The notes under the pieces were generated by a model, which saw only the letters and a list, made by a program, of their open reading frames with translations, did no database searches and had not been told where the DNA came from. Shown here piece after piece: positions 44,488 to 53,042 of a stretch of DNA of 64,000 bases. A program made the position numbers and the translations under genes. Source of the stretch: Methylophilus sp. 14 (GTDB lineage Bacteria; Pseudomonadota; Gammaproteobacteria; Burkholderiales; Methylophilaceae); the NCBI RefSeq assembly GCF_015354345.1, contig NZ_JADKYS010000001.1, forward strand, positions 744,001 through 808,000. The letters are read 5' to 3'. The first letter of the stretch is position 1; each line of letters begins with the position of its first letter.

Positions 44488-45261
44488 TTATTCTCTTGGT
44501 AAACGATCACGCCCTTGCGGCCGCATCAGTTCTTGCGGATACAAGCAACTGACGTATCCCAGCGCTTGCCGCAAGTGTTCTACCTGGTCAGCATCGACCC
44601 TACCTTCTGTCACAAACAAGATAAAAGCCTGCCGTTGTCCTTCTGGCAGCATGGCGGCTTGCGGCAACTGACAGCTGCCATTCTGCATTTTTTGGTAGGC
44701 CAGATTGAGCAAGCTCATTGTGACCGGATCCACTGTGCCGCCTGCTACCTGATCAGCCGCTGTTTCCAGCGGTGACAAAGTTGGTTGTATCTGTTTTTGC
44801 TTGAGTGGCGCGAACGCCATCCAAACCACACATAAACTCACTAACAAGCCAAACGACAGTGAGCGATAAAACGCTGGCTGCGTCAATTGGCTGTGCACAG
44901 ACTGGTCGAATAAATGCCAGGCCTGCGGGCTGCCGGTTTGTGATTGCACCTGTATGGCACCCACCGCCAGGAAAAACCATTGGTCGAGCAGGGTAGGTGA
45001 CAATGCCGCTAGCGATTGCTGCTGTGCCTGGTCTATCATCTGGCGGATAGTGGCAATATCTTGCACACTGAGCGCATGGGCTGCTTGCCCTTGCGCCAGG
45101 CGTTGCCGGTTCCAGTCTGTCAGTGCATCACGCAGCCGGTAAAACGGTGCATGCCTGCCCCATTGCTTTAAGCCGAGCGACCACAAGCCGTGCGTGGCAT
45201 ACGCTGTGCACACCCGCCCGTATCGCTGTCTGGTCTGATTCACGATCGCTAATAAATTCAC
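44488..45261 (-). CDS. Unrecognised membrane protein divergent from the mxa cluster
   Basis: I do not recognise this 257-residue protein. It has a hydrophilic N-terminal part (residues 1-95, helical and Gln-rich), a short hydrophobic patch (about 93-104), one clear membrane helix (about 133-152, SLSFGLLVSLCVVWMAFAP) and a C-terminal domain of about 100 residues with three Cys and no metal motif. The start is GTG at 45261 with AGGGG at 6 bp; a GTG at 45381 would add 40 residues with weak coding character. The shared promoter region with mxaR suggests a link to methanol dehydrogenase maturation or its regulation, which is inference only. Confidence 0.6.
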   Translation of the reverse strand: MNLLAIVNQTRQRYGRVCTAYATHGLWSLGLKQWGRHAPFYRLRDALTDWNRQRLAQGQAAHALSVQDIATIRQMIDQAQQQSLAALSPTLLDQWFFLAVGAIQVQSQTGSPQAWHLFDQSVHSQLTQPAFYRSLSFGLLVSLCVVWMAFAPLKQKQIQPTLSPLETAADQVAGGTVDPVTMSLLNLAYQKMQNGSCQLPQAAMLPEGQRQAFILFVTEGRVDADQVEHLRQALGYVSCLYPQELMRPQGRDRLPRE

Positions 45262-45325
45262 TATAACCCCTAAAAAATCCGCTTGCTTTTTTTTCGATGG
45301 CTGCAGTAGACTAGAAAAAAGTGAA

Positions 45326-45337
45326 CAGACCTGTCTG
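45326..45337. promoter_or_regulatory. Palindrome in the mxaR divergent intergenic region
   Basis: CAGACCTGTCTG is a perfect dyad (CAGAC, CT, GTCTG) between the unknown gene and mxaR. A second dyad CAGTG-N5-CACTG lies at 45369-45383. Either could be a regulator site. Confidence 0.4.
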
Positions 45338-45442
45338 CATATTAACGTGACTAAACTTAAAATGCAACCAGTGACGGACACTGTTTTCCAGACGCTACTT
45401 TGGCATCATAGCGCCGGCTGAATTTGTAAACAAGGGATACCC

Positions 45443-46489
45443 ATGACATCTGTTTCCATCGCAACACAATTGGCGGATTGGCGCGATCATGCGCTGACGC
45501 TTGAGAACGAAGTGAAAAAAGTCGTTGTTGGCCAGGATAAGGCCATCCGCGCCATCAATATTGCCATTTTTGCCCGCGGCCATGTGTTGCTCGAAGGCGG
45601 TGTGGGTGTGGGTAAAACCACCTTGCTGCAATCGATTGCCCGCGGCCTGGGTGGCGCCTATGAGCGTATTGAGGGCACGGTGGATTTAATGCCGAATGAC
45701 CTGATTTACCATACTTTTTTAGGCGAAGATGGCCGCCCGAAAGTAGAAGAAGGGCCGTTATTGCGCGCAGGCGAGCAGTTATCGGTGTTTTTCTTTAATG
45801 AGATCAACCGTGCCCGACCGCAAGTGCACGCCTTGATGTTGCGAGTGATGGCAGAGCGTCATGTACATGCGTTTAAAAAAGAATACCGTTTGCCGCACAT
45901 GCTGGTGTTTGCCGACCGCAACCAGGTGGAGAAAAACGAAACCTTTGAAATTCCTTCTGCGGCACGTGACCGCTTTATGATGGAAATCCCGATTGAGATT
46001 CCTGAGGACCGCGACTTGCGCAAGGCGTTGATGTTTGACGTCAAGTTCCAACATGCCGAGCGCCTGACGCAGCAAGTGCAAGGGGGTGTTTTGGCCTATG
46101 ACCAGTTGAATGCGTTTTCTGATGTATTGCAAAGCCATATTCGCGCCAGCGATGTGCTGGAAGATTATGCACTGGACTTGTGGCAAGCCACCCAGTCGCC
46201 CGCCGCCTTCGGCATCCAGCTCGATAGCGTGGATGTCAGCCGCCTGATTCACACCGGTGCCAGCCCACGCGGTATGGGCATGTTGCTAAAAGCAGCGCGT
46301 GTACACGCCTGGCTGATGGAGCGCGACAGCTTGTACCCGGAAGATATTCATGCCGTGTTCCACGAGATTATCGCCCACCGCCTGGTATTGAACCCGATGT
46401 TTGAAAGCCGCCGTACCCAGCTTTCACGTGAGCTGACAAATCAGATTCTGGCCACTGTCAGTGTCCCGGCACGGGCCAAAGCAGCATGA
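45443..46489 (+). CDS. mxaR: MoxR-type AAA ATPase MxaR
   Basis: A 348-residue AAA+ ATPase of the MoxR family. Walker A is GGVGVGKTTLLQ, Walker B is FFFNEINRARP, and sensor/arginine-finger residues are in ADRNQVEKNETFEIPSAARD. Followed by DUF58 and von Willebrand factor proteins in the order mxaRSACKL, it is the ATPase of the methanol dehydrogenase maturation cluster, thought to work on calcium insertion or assembly of MxaFI. Its C-terminus overlaps mxaS as ATGA. First gene of the rightward operon. Confidence 0.9.
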   Translation: MTSVSIATQLADWRDHALTLENEVKKVVVGQDKAIRAINIAIFARGHVLLEGGVGVGKTTLLQSIARGLGGAYERIEGTVDLMPNDLIYHTFLGEDGRPKVEEGPLLRAGEQLSVFFFNEINRARPQVHALMLRVMAERHVHAFKKEYRLPHMLVFADRNQVEKNETFEIPSAARDRFMMEIPIEIPEDRDLRKALMFDVKFQHAERLTQQVQGGVLAYDQLNAFSDVLQSHIRASDVLEDYALDLWQATQSPAAFGIQLDSVDVSRLIHTGASPRGMGMLLKAARVHAWLMERDSLYPEDIHAVFHEIIAHRLVLNPMFESRRTQLSRELTNQILATVSVPARAKAA

Positions 46490-47346
46490 TTCCAGCCAAC
46501 GCACAGCCGTTTTTTTACCAGGTGCCGTGGCGTTCAGCCAGCGTGCATGCCGGTGAGCATTTAGGCATACAGCGTGGCCCGGGCGATGAGTTCAGCAAGC
46601 ATGTGTCATTAGTAGATTACCCGGATGCTCGGCGCGTGGATTTGCGGCAAACCTTGCGTGACCCTTATGAACAGGTGCAAGTGCGTGTATTCAAGCAGGA
46701 AGCCTCAACACCCTTGTATGCGATTTGCGATGTATCTAGCTCCATGCAGTTTAAGGGCCAGGCGCGCAAGCTAGATACTGTGCAAGCGGTCGCCGCGTCC
46801 ATCGCCTGCTCTGCGCATGACAACAGCGATTTGTTTGGAATGGTGAGCTATGACCACGCCGTGATTCCACACTTAAGCCTGGCGCCCGGCCATCACGCGC
46901 ATCAGTCATTTGCCACCATTGCGCAGCTAGCCGGGTTTCGCAATACGCATAAGGATGGTCAGGGCATAATCGAAGCCACCGGCTGGTTAGGCCAGCAAAA
47001 AGGCCTGGTGTTCTGGATTTCGGACTTTCATATGCCCTTGGCATTGATCGAGCGTGGCCTCAATGGCATGTCCAGCCACCAGGTGATTCCAGTGGTGTTA
47101 TGGGACCCGCAAGAATATGAGCGTTTGCCACGCTTTGGCTTTGGCAATTTACAAGACCCGGAAACCGGGCTGCAAAAAACCATCTTTTTCCGCCAGGCAG
47201 TACGTGCCCAGTTTGCCGAGCAGTTCGAACAACGCAAGCAGGCGCTAGACCAACTATTTGCGCGCTTTGATATCCGGCCGTTGTATGTGGCAGGGCGGTT
47301 TGAGGCCAGTGTGCTATCGGATTATTTTGAGCAACTTATTCATTAA
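46486..47346 (+). CDS. mxaS: MxaS, DUF58 protein
   Basis: A 286-residue soluble DUF58 protein with a vWA-like fold. The MIDAS-type motif is CDVSSSMQF (DxSxS), and LVDYPDARRVDLRQTLRDPY near residues 45-65 is the DUF58 hallmark. In methylotrophs mxaS lies between the MoxR ATPase and mxaA, and is needed for active methanol dehydrogenase. The start overlaps mxaR by 4 bp. The 3' end is 43 bp before mxaA. Confidence 0.88.
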   Translation: MIPANAQPFFYQVPWRSASVHAGEHLGIQRGPGDEFSKHVSLVDYPDARRVDLRQTLRDPYEQVQVRVFKQEASTPLYAICDVSSSMQFKGQARKLDTVQAVAASIACSAHDNSDLFGMVSYDHAVIPHLSLAPGHHAHQSFATIAQLAGFRNTHKDGQGIIEATGWLGQQKGLVFWISDFHMPLALIERGLNGMSSHQVIPVVLWDPQEYERLPRFGFGNLQDPETGLQKTIFFRQAVRAQFAEQFEQRKQALDQLFARFDIRPLYVAGRFEASVLSDYFEQLIH

Positions 47347-47389
47347 AGTGCCATGGTGCAGGCATTGGCATGAGACAGAAAGTATTGTG

Positions 47390-48301
47390 ATGAAACAGAT
47401 TTTTTTAGGATGGCTGACGACCTGCCTGATGGTAACACCCGCTTGGGCCGACACCCACACGCCCGCGCAATCGTTACCAGCGGTCAAGGTCGTGAGTGTC
47501 CATAATCCGGCGCAATATGCAGGGATACAGATTGGGGATGTGTTGCAACGCAGCATCACGTTGTCAGTGTCGGCACAAGAGCAGCTCAATGACAGCAGCT
47601 TGCCGCTCAAGGGCTTGCAGCGTAATGGCATTGAGTTACGTCAGTGGCAAGTGAGCAGTGCGTCGCAGGCAGACAAAAAAATATACACGCTGGTGTTTGA
47701 TTACCAGGTGTTTGCCAGCAGCGGTAAACCTATCCAGTTGCAGCTACCGGTGGAACGCATCCGCTTTAACAGCGGTGCGGCGGCTGAGTTACCTGCCTGG
47801 CGTTTTTGGCTGATGGCACAGTTGCCTGATCGTTTGCAACCGGCCAAACCGACCGTGATTGCCCAATACCACGCCAGTATGCTGGAGACTGACAGCACGC
47901 AGCGCTGGCTGGTGTTAAGCCTCTTGCTGGCAGTGATTGGCAGCCTGGTATTGCTGTACCGCAATGCCGATTGGACCTGGTTGCCGATGATGAACGGCCA
48001 CTTTGCCAAAGCCTACCATCGCTTGAAGCGGTTACCGGCGACGGCAGAAGGGCAGAAGCAGGCCGCGCTGATTGTGCAGCATGCGTTTAACCAGCATTAT
48101 GGCCAGCAGATGCTGAGCAGCCAGGTAGGTGCATTTGTGCAGCAACAGCCGGTATTCCAGTCGCTAGAAACACAGATACAGGCCTTTTTTGTACAGGCGA
48201 ATGCCGTGCTCTACGGCGGGCAACTGCCTGCTGCGGCTGAGTACCTGCAGCAATGCAAAACGCTGACACGCCAATTGCGCGATTGTGAACGGAGGGTGTG
48301 A
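47390..48301 (+). CDS. mxaA: MxaA, membrane-anchored methanol dehydrogenase maturation protein
   Basis: A 303-residue protein with a signal peptide (residues 1-18, ending PAWAD), a beta-rich periplasmic domain to about residue 165, a membrane helix (about 170-190, WLVLSLLLAVIGSLVLLYR) and a cytoplasmic helical tail with a Cys. MxaA is required for calcium incorporation into methanol dehydrogenase in Methylobacterium. The ATG at 47390 gives the signal peptide; starting earlier would add 44 residues. The stop overlaps the mxaC ATG (TGATG). Identification rests mainly on position and layout. Confidence 0.82.
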   Translation: MKQIFLGWLTTCLMVTPAWADTHTPAQSLPAVKVVSVHNPAQYAGIQIGDVLQRSITLSVSAQEQLNDSSLPLKGLQRNGIELRQWQVSSASQADKKIYTLVFDYQVFASSGKPIQLQLPVERIRFNSGAAAELPAWRFWLMAQLPDRLQPAKPTVIAQYHASMLETDSTQRWLVLSLLLAVIGSLVLLYRNADWTWLPMMNGHFAKAYHRLKRLPATAEGQKQAALIVQHAFNQHYGQQMLSSQVGAFVQQQPVFQSLETQIQAFFVQANAVLYGGQLPAAAEYLQQCKTLTRQLRDCERRV

Positions 48302-49266
48302 TGCATTGCTTACACCCGTGGTTTTTGCTGCTGTTGCCAGTAGCGGCAGTGCCTTTCCTGCTCAAAAGCCGACATGCGCAAACCTATTCCTGGTTGGAGA
48401 TGGTGCCTGCGGATACCTTTTCTGAGCGCATCAATCTGTTGGTGAAAGCGACGACCAGTGTGGTATTGCTATGCCTGGTGCTGGCCTTGGCCGGGCCGCA
48501 AGGCGAGAGTCACCAGGAGCAAAAAATCGGCAAGGGCGCGCAAAGTGTGTTCGTGATTGACCGTAGCGTGAGCATGGACCATCCGTTTGCCGGGCAGGCC
48601 ACTGGCGGCCATGCCGCGGAAATCAAGTCTGCTGCGGCCAGGCGCCTGATTACGGCCTTTATTGACTCGCGGCCAGACGACATGATGGGCGTGGTGGGCT
48701 TCACCAACTCTGCTTTGTATGGCATGAAAATCACCACCAACCGCGACGGTATTCATGCTGCGATTCAGGCGGCGACCGGGCCTGCACTTAACCAGACCAA
48801 TATTGGCGCAGGCATCACTAACGCCGTAACTCTATTCGAGAATATTGCCAGCACTGGTTCACGCGCCATTGTGTTGTTGTCAGATGGCGCTGGGAAATTG
48901 AGTCCACGTGTGAAATACCAGATTCGCAAGCAACTGGTGGGCAAAAAACTCAACTTGTACTGGATTGTGCTGCGCGAGCCGGATGACATCAGTATTTTTA
49001 CCGACAACGTATATGACGATGATCACCTGCCGGAAGCGATCGCGCTGGACCGTTTTTTCCAGTCATTGAATGTGAAATACAAGGCGTTTGAGGCAGATAA
49101 CGCCACCGCGCTGGAATCCGCGTTGCGCGAAATTGATGCTAAAGAGAAAAATGTGATTCAGTACGGTGTCATGATTCCTGGCCACGATTATGCCAAAGAC
49201 TTGATGATGATCGCTTTCATACTGGGCCTGGGCCTGGTGCTGATTAAACAGATAAAGGTGTATTAA
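48301..49266 (+). CDS. mxaC: MxaC, von Willebrand factor A-domain membrane protein
   Basis: A 321-residue protein with an N-terminal BatA-like helix (MHCLHPWFLLLLPVAAVPFL), a second membrane segment (about 50-70, ATTSVVLLCLVLALAGP) and a vWA domain whose MIDAS begins at IDRSVSMDHPF (DxSxS). A C-terminal hydrophobic helix (DLMMIAFILGLGLVLI) ends the protein. With MxaL it would form a paired BatA/BatB-like complex with the MoxR ATPase. The start overlaps mxaA, and the TAATG stop overlaps mxaK. Confidence 0.87.
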   Translation: MHCLHPWFLLLLPVAAVPFLLKSRHAQTYSWLEMVPADTFSERINLLVKATTSVVLLCLVLALAGPQGESHQEQKIGKGAQSVFVIDRSVSMDHPFAGQATGGHAAEIKSAAARRLITAFIDSRPDDMMGVVGFTNSALYGMKITTNRDGIHAAIQAATGPALNQTNIGAGITNAVTLFENIASTGSRAIVLLSDGAGKLSPRVKYQIRKQLVGKKLNLYWIVLREPDDISIFTDNVYDDDHLPEAIALDRFFQSLNVKYKAFEADNATALESALREIDAKEKNVIQYGVMIPGHDYAKDLMMIAFILGLGLVLIKQIKVY

Positions 49267-49802
49267 TGACTATCTATCGAAAAAATGCCAATGGGTTATG
49301 GGCTGGCCTGACCATACTGGGCCTGTGTGGCGTGTTGTATTTTGGCTGGCAGTTGCATCAGTTGCGCACGCTTAACCTGCAGATTCAAAGCGGTGTCGTG
49401 ATCAAGCAGGGCGGCTCACCGGCGTTGCAGAAATTCACGGCCGCCTATGATCAAGGCTTGCATGGTGATTACAAGCACGCGGTACAAAGCTATGGCCAGG
49501 CGCTTGAATTATCGCCGCCGGTCAGCGAGCTGCCGCATATCCATTTTAATATCGGCAACAACCTGTTTCTGTCTGGCCTGGTGCGCACGGTGAATGAAGA
49601 TGGCACCTTTCAGGATGAGGCGCGGTATGCCTTTACCCAAGCCAAGATTGCCTATGAACAGTCACTGCGTTTGCAGCCAGACGACAAGGCGGCCAAATTC
49701 AATCTGGCCTTGCTGCACTCGGTGATGGCGCGTGGTATGCAGGGTGCTAGCAAAGAGCAGTCACACATGGAACTCAGTAACCTGCCGATAGGATTGCCAT
49801 AA
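49266..49802 (+). CDS. mxaK: MxaK, tetratricopeptide-type maturation protein
   Basis: A 178-residue protein with an N-terminal membrane helix (about residues 11-31, LWAGLTILGLCGVLYFGWQL) followed by TPR-like helices: YDQGLHGDYKHAVQSYGQAL and YEQSLRLQPDDKAAKFNLAL. It matches the place and shape of MxaK, which supports assembly of the maturation complex. Its ends overlap mxaC and mxaL by 1 bp each (TAATG at both). Confidence 0.83.
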   Translation: MTIYRKNANGLWAGLTILGLCGVLYFGWQLHQLRTLNLQIQSGVVIKQGGSPALQKFTAAYDQGLHGDYKHAVQSYGQALELSPPVSELPHIHFNIGNNLFLSGLVRTVNEDGTFQDEARYAFTQAKIAYEQSLRLQPDDKAAKFNLALLHSVMARGMQGASKEQSHMELSNLPIGLP

Positions 49803-50758
49803 TGAAGTACTTTGCCTGGTTAAAACAACATTATGAGCCGGTGCTATATGGGCTGGCGCTGGTGTTATTACTGCTGGCGCTAATCAAGCCAGAAATCCAG
49901 CTACGACAACAGGTGCAACACTATTTGCTGGTCGCCGATATTTCGCAAAGCATGAATGCTGAAGATGAAACGCTGAAACAGCAGGCGGTGAGCCGTTTGG
50001 CCTATAGCCAGCATTTAATGAAACAATTGGTGCATAAAGCGCCTTGTGGCACTTATTTCAGCTTGGGGATTTTTGCCTCGGACAATATTGCCATGCTGCA
50101 AACGCCGCTAGAGGTGTGCAAAAACCTGGATGTGATCAGCGATGGTATTGATCACCTGGAATGGCGCATGGCCTGGAAGGGCAATAGCCGCCTGAGTTTT
50201 GCCGTGCATGCGGCGACCCATGTGTATGATGCGCTCAACCAGCCCGCACAAATGCTGTTTTTTACCGATGGCGATGAAGCGCCGCGCGTGAATGTCACCA
50301 TCAAGCAAGATTTGAGTGGTGTGCAGATTGGCGAATTTTTTACCTTTATTGGTGTCGGTGGCCCGCAAAAAGTGGCGATTCCACGTTATAACTCGGCGAA
50401 TAAAAAAGTCGGTGATTGGCCAGTGAGTGACAACAATAATGCCGGTGCGGTGGGCGTGACTTATGCAGATCCTAGCCAGGATGAGCCAGATCCACCCGTG
50501 GCTTATGCCGAGTATGACCGCATGCTGTCGCAGTTAGAGGAGGATTACCTGAAATCGCTGGCCGAGGAATTTAAAGGCAGTTATTTGAAAGGTGCGGATA
50601 CCGACGCGTTTTATCGCGCACTGACGGCCAAGCCAGCCACGGCCAGTTTTGTCACTGACTATCCCTTACGCACGATATATCTGCTGCTGGCGTTAGCGTT
50701 GTTTTTAGCCACCTATCTGCCGGATTTACGCTTCCGGCGCCGGGCCGCGGCTGCCTAA
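49802..50758 (+). CDS. mxaL: MxaL, von Willebrand factor A-domain membrane protein
   Basis: A 318-residue protein with an N-terminal helix (YGLALVLLLLALI), a vWA domain with MIDAS motif VADISQSMNAED (DxSxS), and a C-terminal membrane segment (IYLLLALALFLATYLPDL) with a basic tail. It is the second vWA protein of the cluster. mxaD, mxaE and mxaH, found further downstream in Methylobacterium, do not follow; the next gene is on the opposite strand. Confidence 0.86.
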   Translation: MKYFAWLKQHYEPVLYGLALVLLLLALIKPEIQLRQQVQHYLLVADISQSMNAEDETLKQQAVSRLAYSQHLMKQLVHKAPCGTYFSLGIFASDNIAMLQTPLEVCKNLDVISDGIDHLEWRMAWKGNSRLSFAVHAATHVYDALNQPAQMLFFTDGDEAPRVNVTIKQDLSGVQIGEFFTFIGVGGPQKVAIPRYNSANKKVGDWPVSDNNNAGAVGVTYADPSQDEPDPPVAYAEYDRMLSQLEEDYLKSLAEEFKGSYLKGADTDAFYRALTAKPATASFVTDYPLRTIYLLLALALFLATYLPDLRFRRRAAAA

Positions 50759-50773
50759 GTGTATCGTTCGCTG

Positions 50774-51931
50774 CTAATCGCTGGCTGGCACCAAGGTCAG
50801 GCAGGTGATTTCTGAAGGCGAGCCAAAGCGGTTAGGTGGGCCCCAATAGCCTGTGCCGCGGCTGACATAAATCCACAGGTCTTGCAGGCGATGCAGGCCA
50901 GCCACATAAGGTTGTTGTAGCGGCACAAAGTACTTCCAGGGCCAGAACTGGCCACCGTGGGTATGGCCTGATAATTGTAAATCGAAGCCTGCCGCTTCGG
51001 CAGCCTCTGCACTGCGTGGTTGGTGCGCCAGCAATATTTTGGGCGCATCGGCAGGCGCACCAGCAATCGCCGCCTGCGGGTCGCTGTGATGGTCGTCATA
51101 AAAATGACCTGCGGTATAGTCGGTGACGCCAGCCAGCACCAGTGTTGCGCCTTCGTGCGTGAGCTGTACATGCTCATTCAGCAATACGCGCACGCCTAGG
51201 CGCTCCAGCTCGTTAATCCAGGCCAGTGCGCCTGAATAATATTCGTGGTTCCCCGTCACAAAAAAACTGCCATGACGTGCTTCCAGCGTGGCCAGTGGGC
51301 GCGTATGTTCTGCCAGCTCATGCACGCGGCCATCGACCAGGTCGCCGGTAATGGCCACCAGGTCAGCCTCTAAAGAATTCACTTGTTGCACGATCCGTGA
51401 CAGGTAACCTTGTTTGATGGTCGGGCCGACATGAATATCGCTGATCTGCACAATTTTAAAGCCATGCAAACTGTCTGGTAAGTCGCGCAATGGCACGGTG
51501 ACATTGACCACGCGTGCCAGTTTGCGGGCATTGAAAAAGCCAATAATACTGATGCTAAACGCAGCAACGACGGCTAGTAAGGCAGATTGTTGTTCTACGG
51601 CTGTGAAATTGACTTGTATAAGATTGAGGGCATGCAAACCAGCCATCACCAGCAGGAACACATCGCGTAATACGGTGAATACCAGCAGGGAAGAGAATAG
51701 CCCCATGACGGTCATCGCTACCCAGCTGACGCCATCGCGCAAGGACTGGTTGCTGAAGCCGCGTGCCAGAAAGGCTATGGGCTGCAACAACGCAGAGACG
51801 ATAAGTCCGGCCCAGCCTAGCCAGACCATTATGGTTGGCCAGGCGAGCTGTCCCAGCAAACGGGCACCAATGTAATAGTGTAAAAGACCTACCAGGGTGG
51901 TGGTCACAATCAGAAAGCGGAGAGGTGGCAT
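50774..51931 (-). CDS. Membrane-anchored metallophosphoesterase
   Basis: A 385-residue protein with an N-terminal membrane part of about 160 residues (four helices) and a calcineurin-like phosphoesterase domain. The di-metal motifs are ISDIHVG, GDLVDGR, GNHEY, LAHQP and GHTHGGQ, all present. The architecture resembles YkuE/YaeI-like membrane metallophosphoesterases, some of which act on phospholipids or lipid-linked pyrophosphates. Three 14-bp repeats lie upstream (51987-52028). Next to a zinc-PLC-like and a GT4 gene it could belong to lipid turnover; the substrate is unknown. Confidence 0.87.
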   Translation of the reverse strand: MPPLRFLIVTTTLVGLLHYYIGARLLGQLAWPTIMVWLGWAGLIVSALLQPIAFLARGFSNQSLRDGVSWVAMTVMGLFSSLLVFTVLRDVFLLVMAGLHALNLIQVNFTAVEQQSALLAVVAAFSISIIGFFNARKLARVVNVTVPLRDLPDSLHGFKIVQISDIHVGPTIKQGYLSRIVQQVNSLEADLVAITGDLVDGRVHELAEHTRPLATLEARHGSFFVTGNHEYYSGALAWINELERLGVRVLLNEHVQLTHEGATLVLAGVTDYTAGHFYDDHHSDPQAAIAGAPADAPKILLAHQPRSAEAAEAAGFDLQLSGHTHGGQFWPWKYFVPLQQPYVAGLHRLQDLWIYVSRGTGYWGPPNRFGSPSEITCLTLVPASD

Positions 51932-51986
51932 GCGTGTATGGTCCAGAGGGCGTTCAGGGATGGATAGACCTTAGATGGCGGCAATG

Positions 51987-52028
51987 CCATCAGATTCAAG
52001 TCCATCGATTCAAACCCATAGATTCAAA
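51987..52028 (-). repeat. Three 14-bp degenerate direct repeats upstream of the metallophosphoesterase gene
   Basis: GATTCAA recurs at 51993, 52007 and 52021, exactly 14 bp apart (TTGAATC on the gene strand, each followed by an ATGG-like segment). The array lies 56-97 bp upstream of the gene start. It could bind an activator in a phased way. Confidence 0.5.
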
Positions 52029-52053
52029 TCTAGCTGATCAAGCACCAGGTGAA

Positions 52054-52911
52054 TCAACAGTCCGGCTGGTTAAACCATTGATGCTGGTAATGTTCAAACG
52101 CTTGTATCGCCCGTGTGGGTCGCAAGCGGGCATCCTGCAGGCACTTCTGGCGCCAGTCGTCCAGCTGTTCCATGCCCAGGTTGATATGCTCGGCGTGTAG
52201 CGATGGGAAGTGGCCGTTGAGCAGTTGCGGCAGGTCCTGCAAAGCCAGTGTGACCTGGTCACGGTAATAGCCCAGTTTGTGTTCAAATTCGTTATCCAGC
52301 CTGCGGTAACGGCCTAGCAGGTATTGCGGGATACGTGACAGGCGCAAGGCCTGGTCTGCACTCGCCAGGCGAGAGATGGCTTTATTGACAATGACGGCTT
52401 CACATTGCCATGATTGTGTCAGCGTCTCGACGATGGTTTTGCGGTGTATGCGCAGCAATTTACCCGGGGAGGGCATATCAGGCTGGTGCAGGTAAGCATC
52501 CATCGCCCATTCGGCGGCGGCATGCGTGAGCAGGCTGTGGTGTTGCCATTTGGCTTCAAAGGTCGGTACAAAGTGCTGGTGGGCGACCACATCCGTCAGC
52601 AAGTGGATGTTGTAGCCTATGCCCAATGCCAGTTGCCGTTCGTTTTTGGTATGCAGCAATTGCTGGCCCATGCCCCAGCCGTGACTGTGGCTAAACGTGC
52701 GCGAGACCACGGCCAGGTCGGGCAGGCAGGCACCGGCCATCACCAGGGTCGGGTAGCGGCGCATCACGCCTAGCCAGGGCAACGGCAGCAGCGGCAAGGC
52801 TTGCAGCCACTGGTGGGTATAGGCGACATGTGAATACAGGCCCCAGGCGTGTGCTTCGCTGGGCATGGCCAGTAACAACAGCAAACTGATGAGTAGGGTG
52901 CGGATTAACAT
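52054..52911 (-). CDS. Secreted zinc-dependent phospholipase C-like protein
   Basis: A 285-residue protein with a signal peptide (residues 1-22, MLIRTLLISLLLLLAMPSEA then HA) predicted to be cut before W23, giving a mature N-terminus WGLYSHVAYTHQWL. In Bacillus cereus PLC and Clostridium alpha-toxin the mature N-terminal Trp is a zinc ligand. Further ligand-like residues are in AGACLPDLA, GIGYNIHLLTDVVAHQHFVP and LLTHAAAEWAMD (His-x3-Glu type), so the zinc site looks complete. Substrate unproven. The start at 52911 gives a clean signal peptide; GTG at 52926 is an alternative. It is divergent from the GT4 gene. Confidence 0.82.
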   Translation of the reverse strand: MLIRTLLISLLLLLAMPSEAHAWGLYSHVAYTHQWLQALPLLPLPWLGVMRRYPTLVMAGACLPDLAVVSRTFSHSHGWGMGQQLLHTKNERQLALGIGYNIHLLTDVVAHQHFVPTFEAKWQHHSLLTHAAAEWAMDAYLHQPDMPSPGKLLRIHRKTIVETLTQSWQCEAVIVNKAISRLASADQALRLSRIPQYLLGRYRRLDNEFEHKLGYYRDQVTLALQDLPQLLNGHFPSLHAEHINLGMEQLDDWRQKCLQDARLRPTRAIQAFEHYQHQWFNQPDC

Positions 52912-53042
52912 GAGCGCACTTTGCACCTGCTACATGACAGTTGGATGAATGCTGTATGACGTTGATATGAAAGCATTTTTCGTCATAAAAGCATCACGAA
53001 GGCTTGTTAAGCTATGTGAGATTTGTTAACTCGGAATCCTGC

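Noticed and set aside
45380-45442. A sigma-54 promoter upstream of mxaR (TGGCATCATAGCGCC)
   Set aside because: The second invariant dinucleotide is CC, not GC, at the required position.
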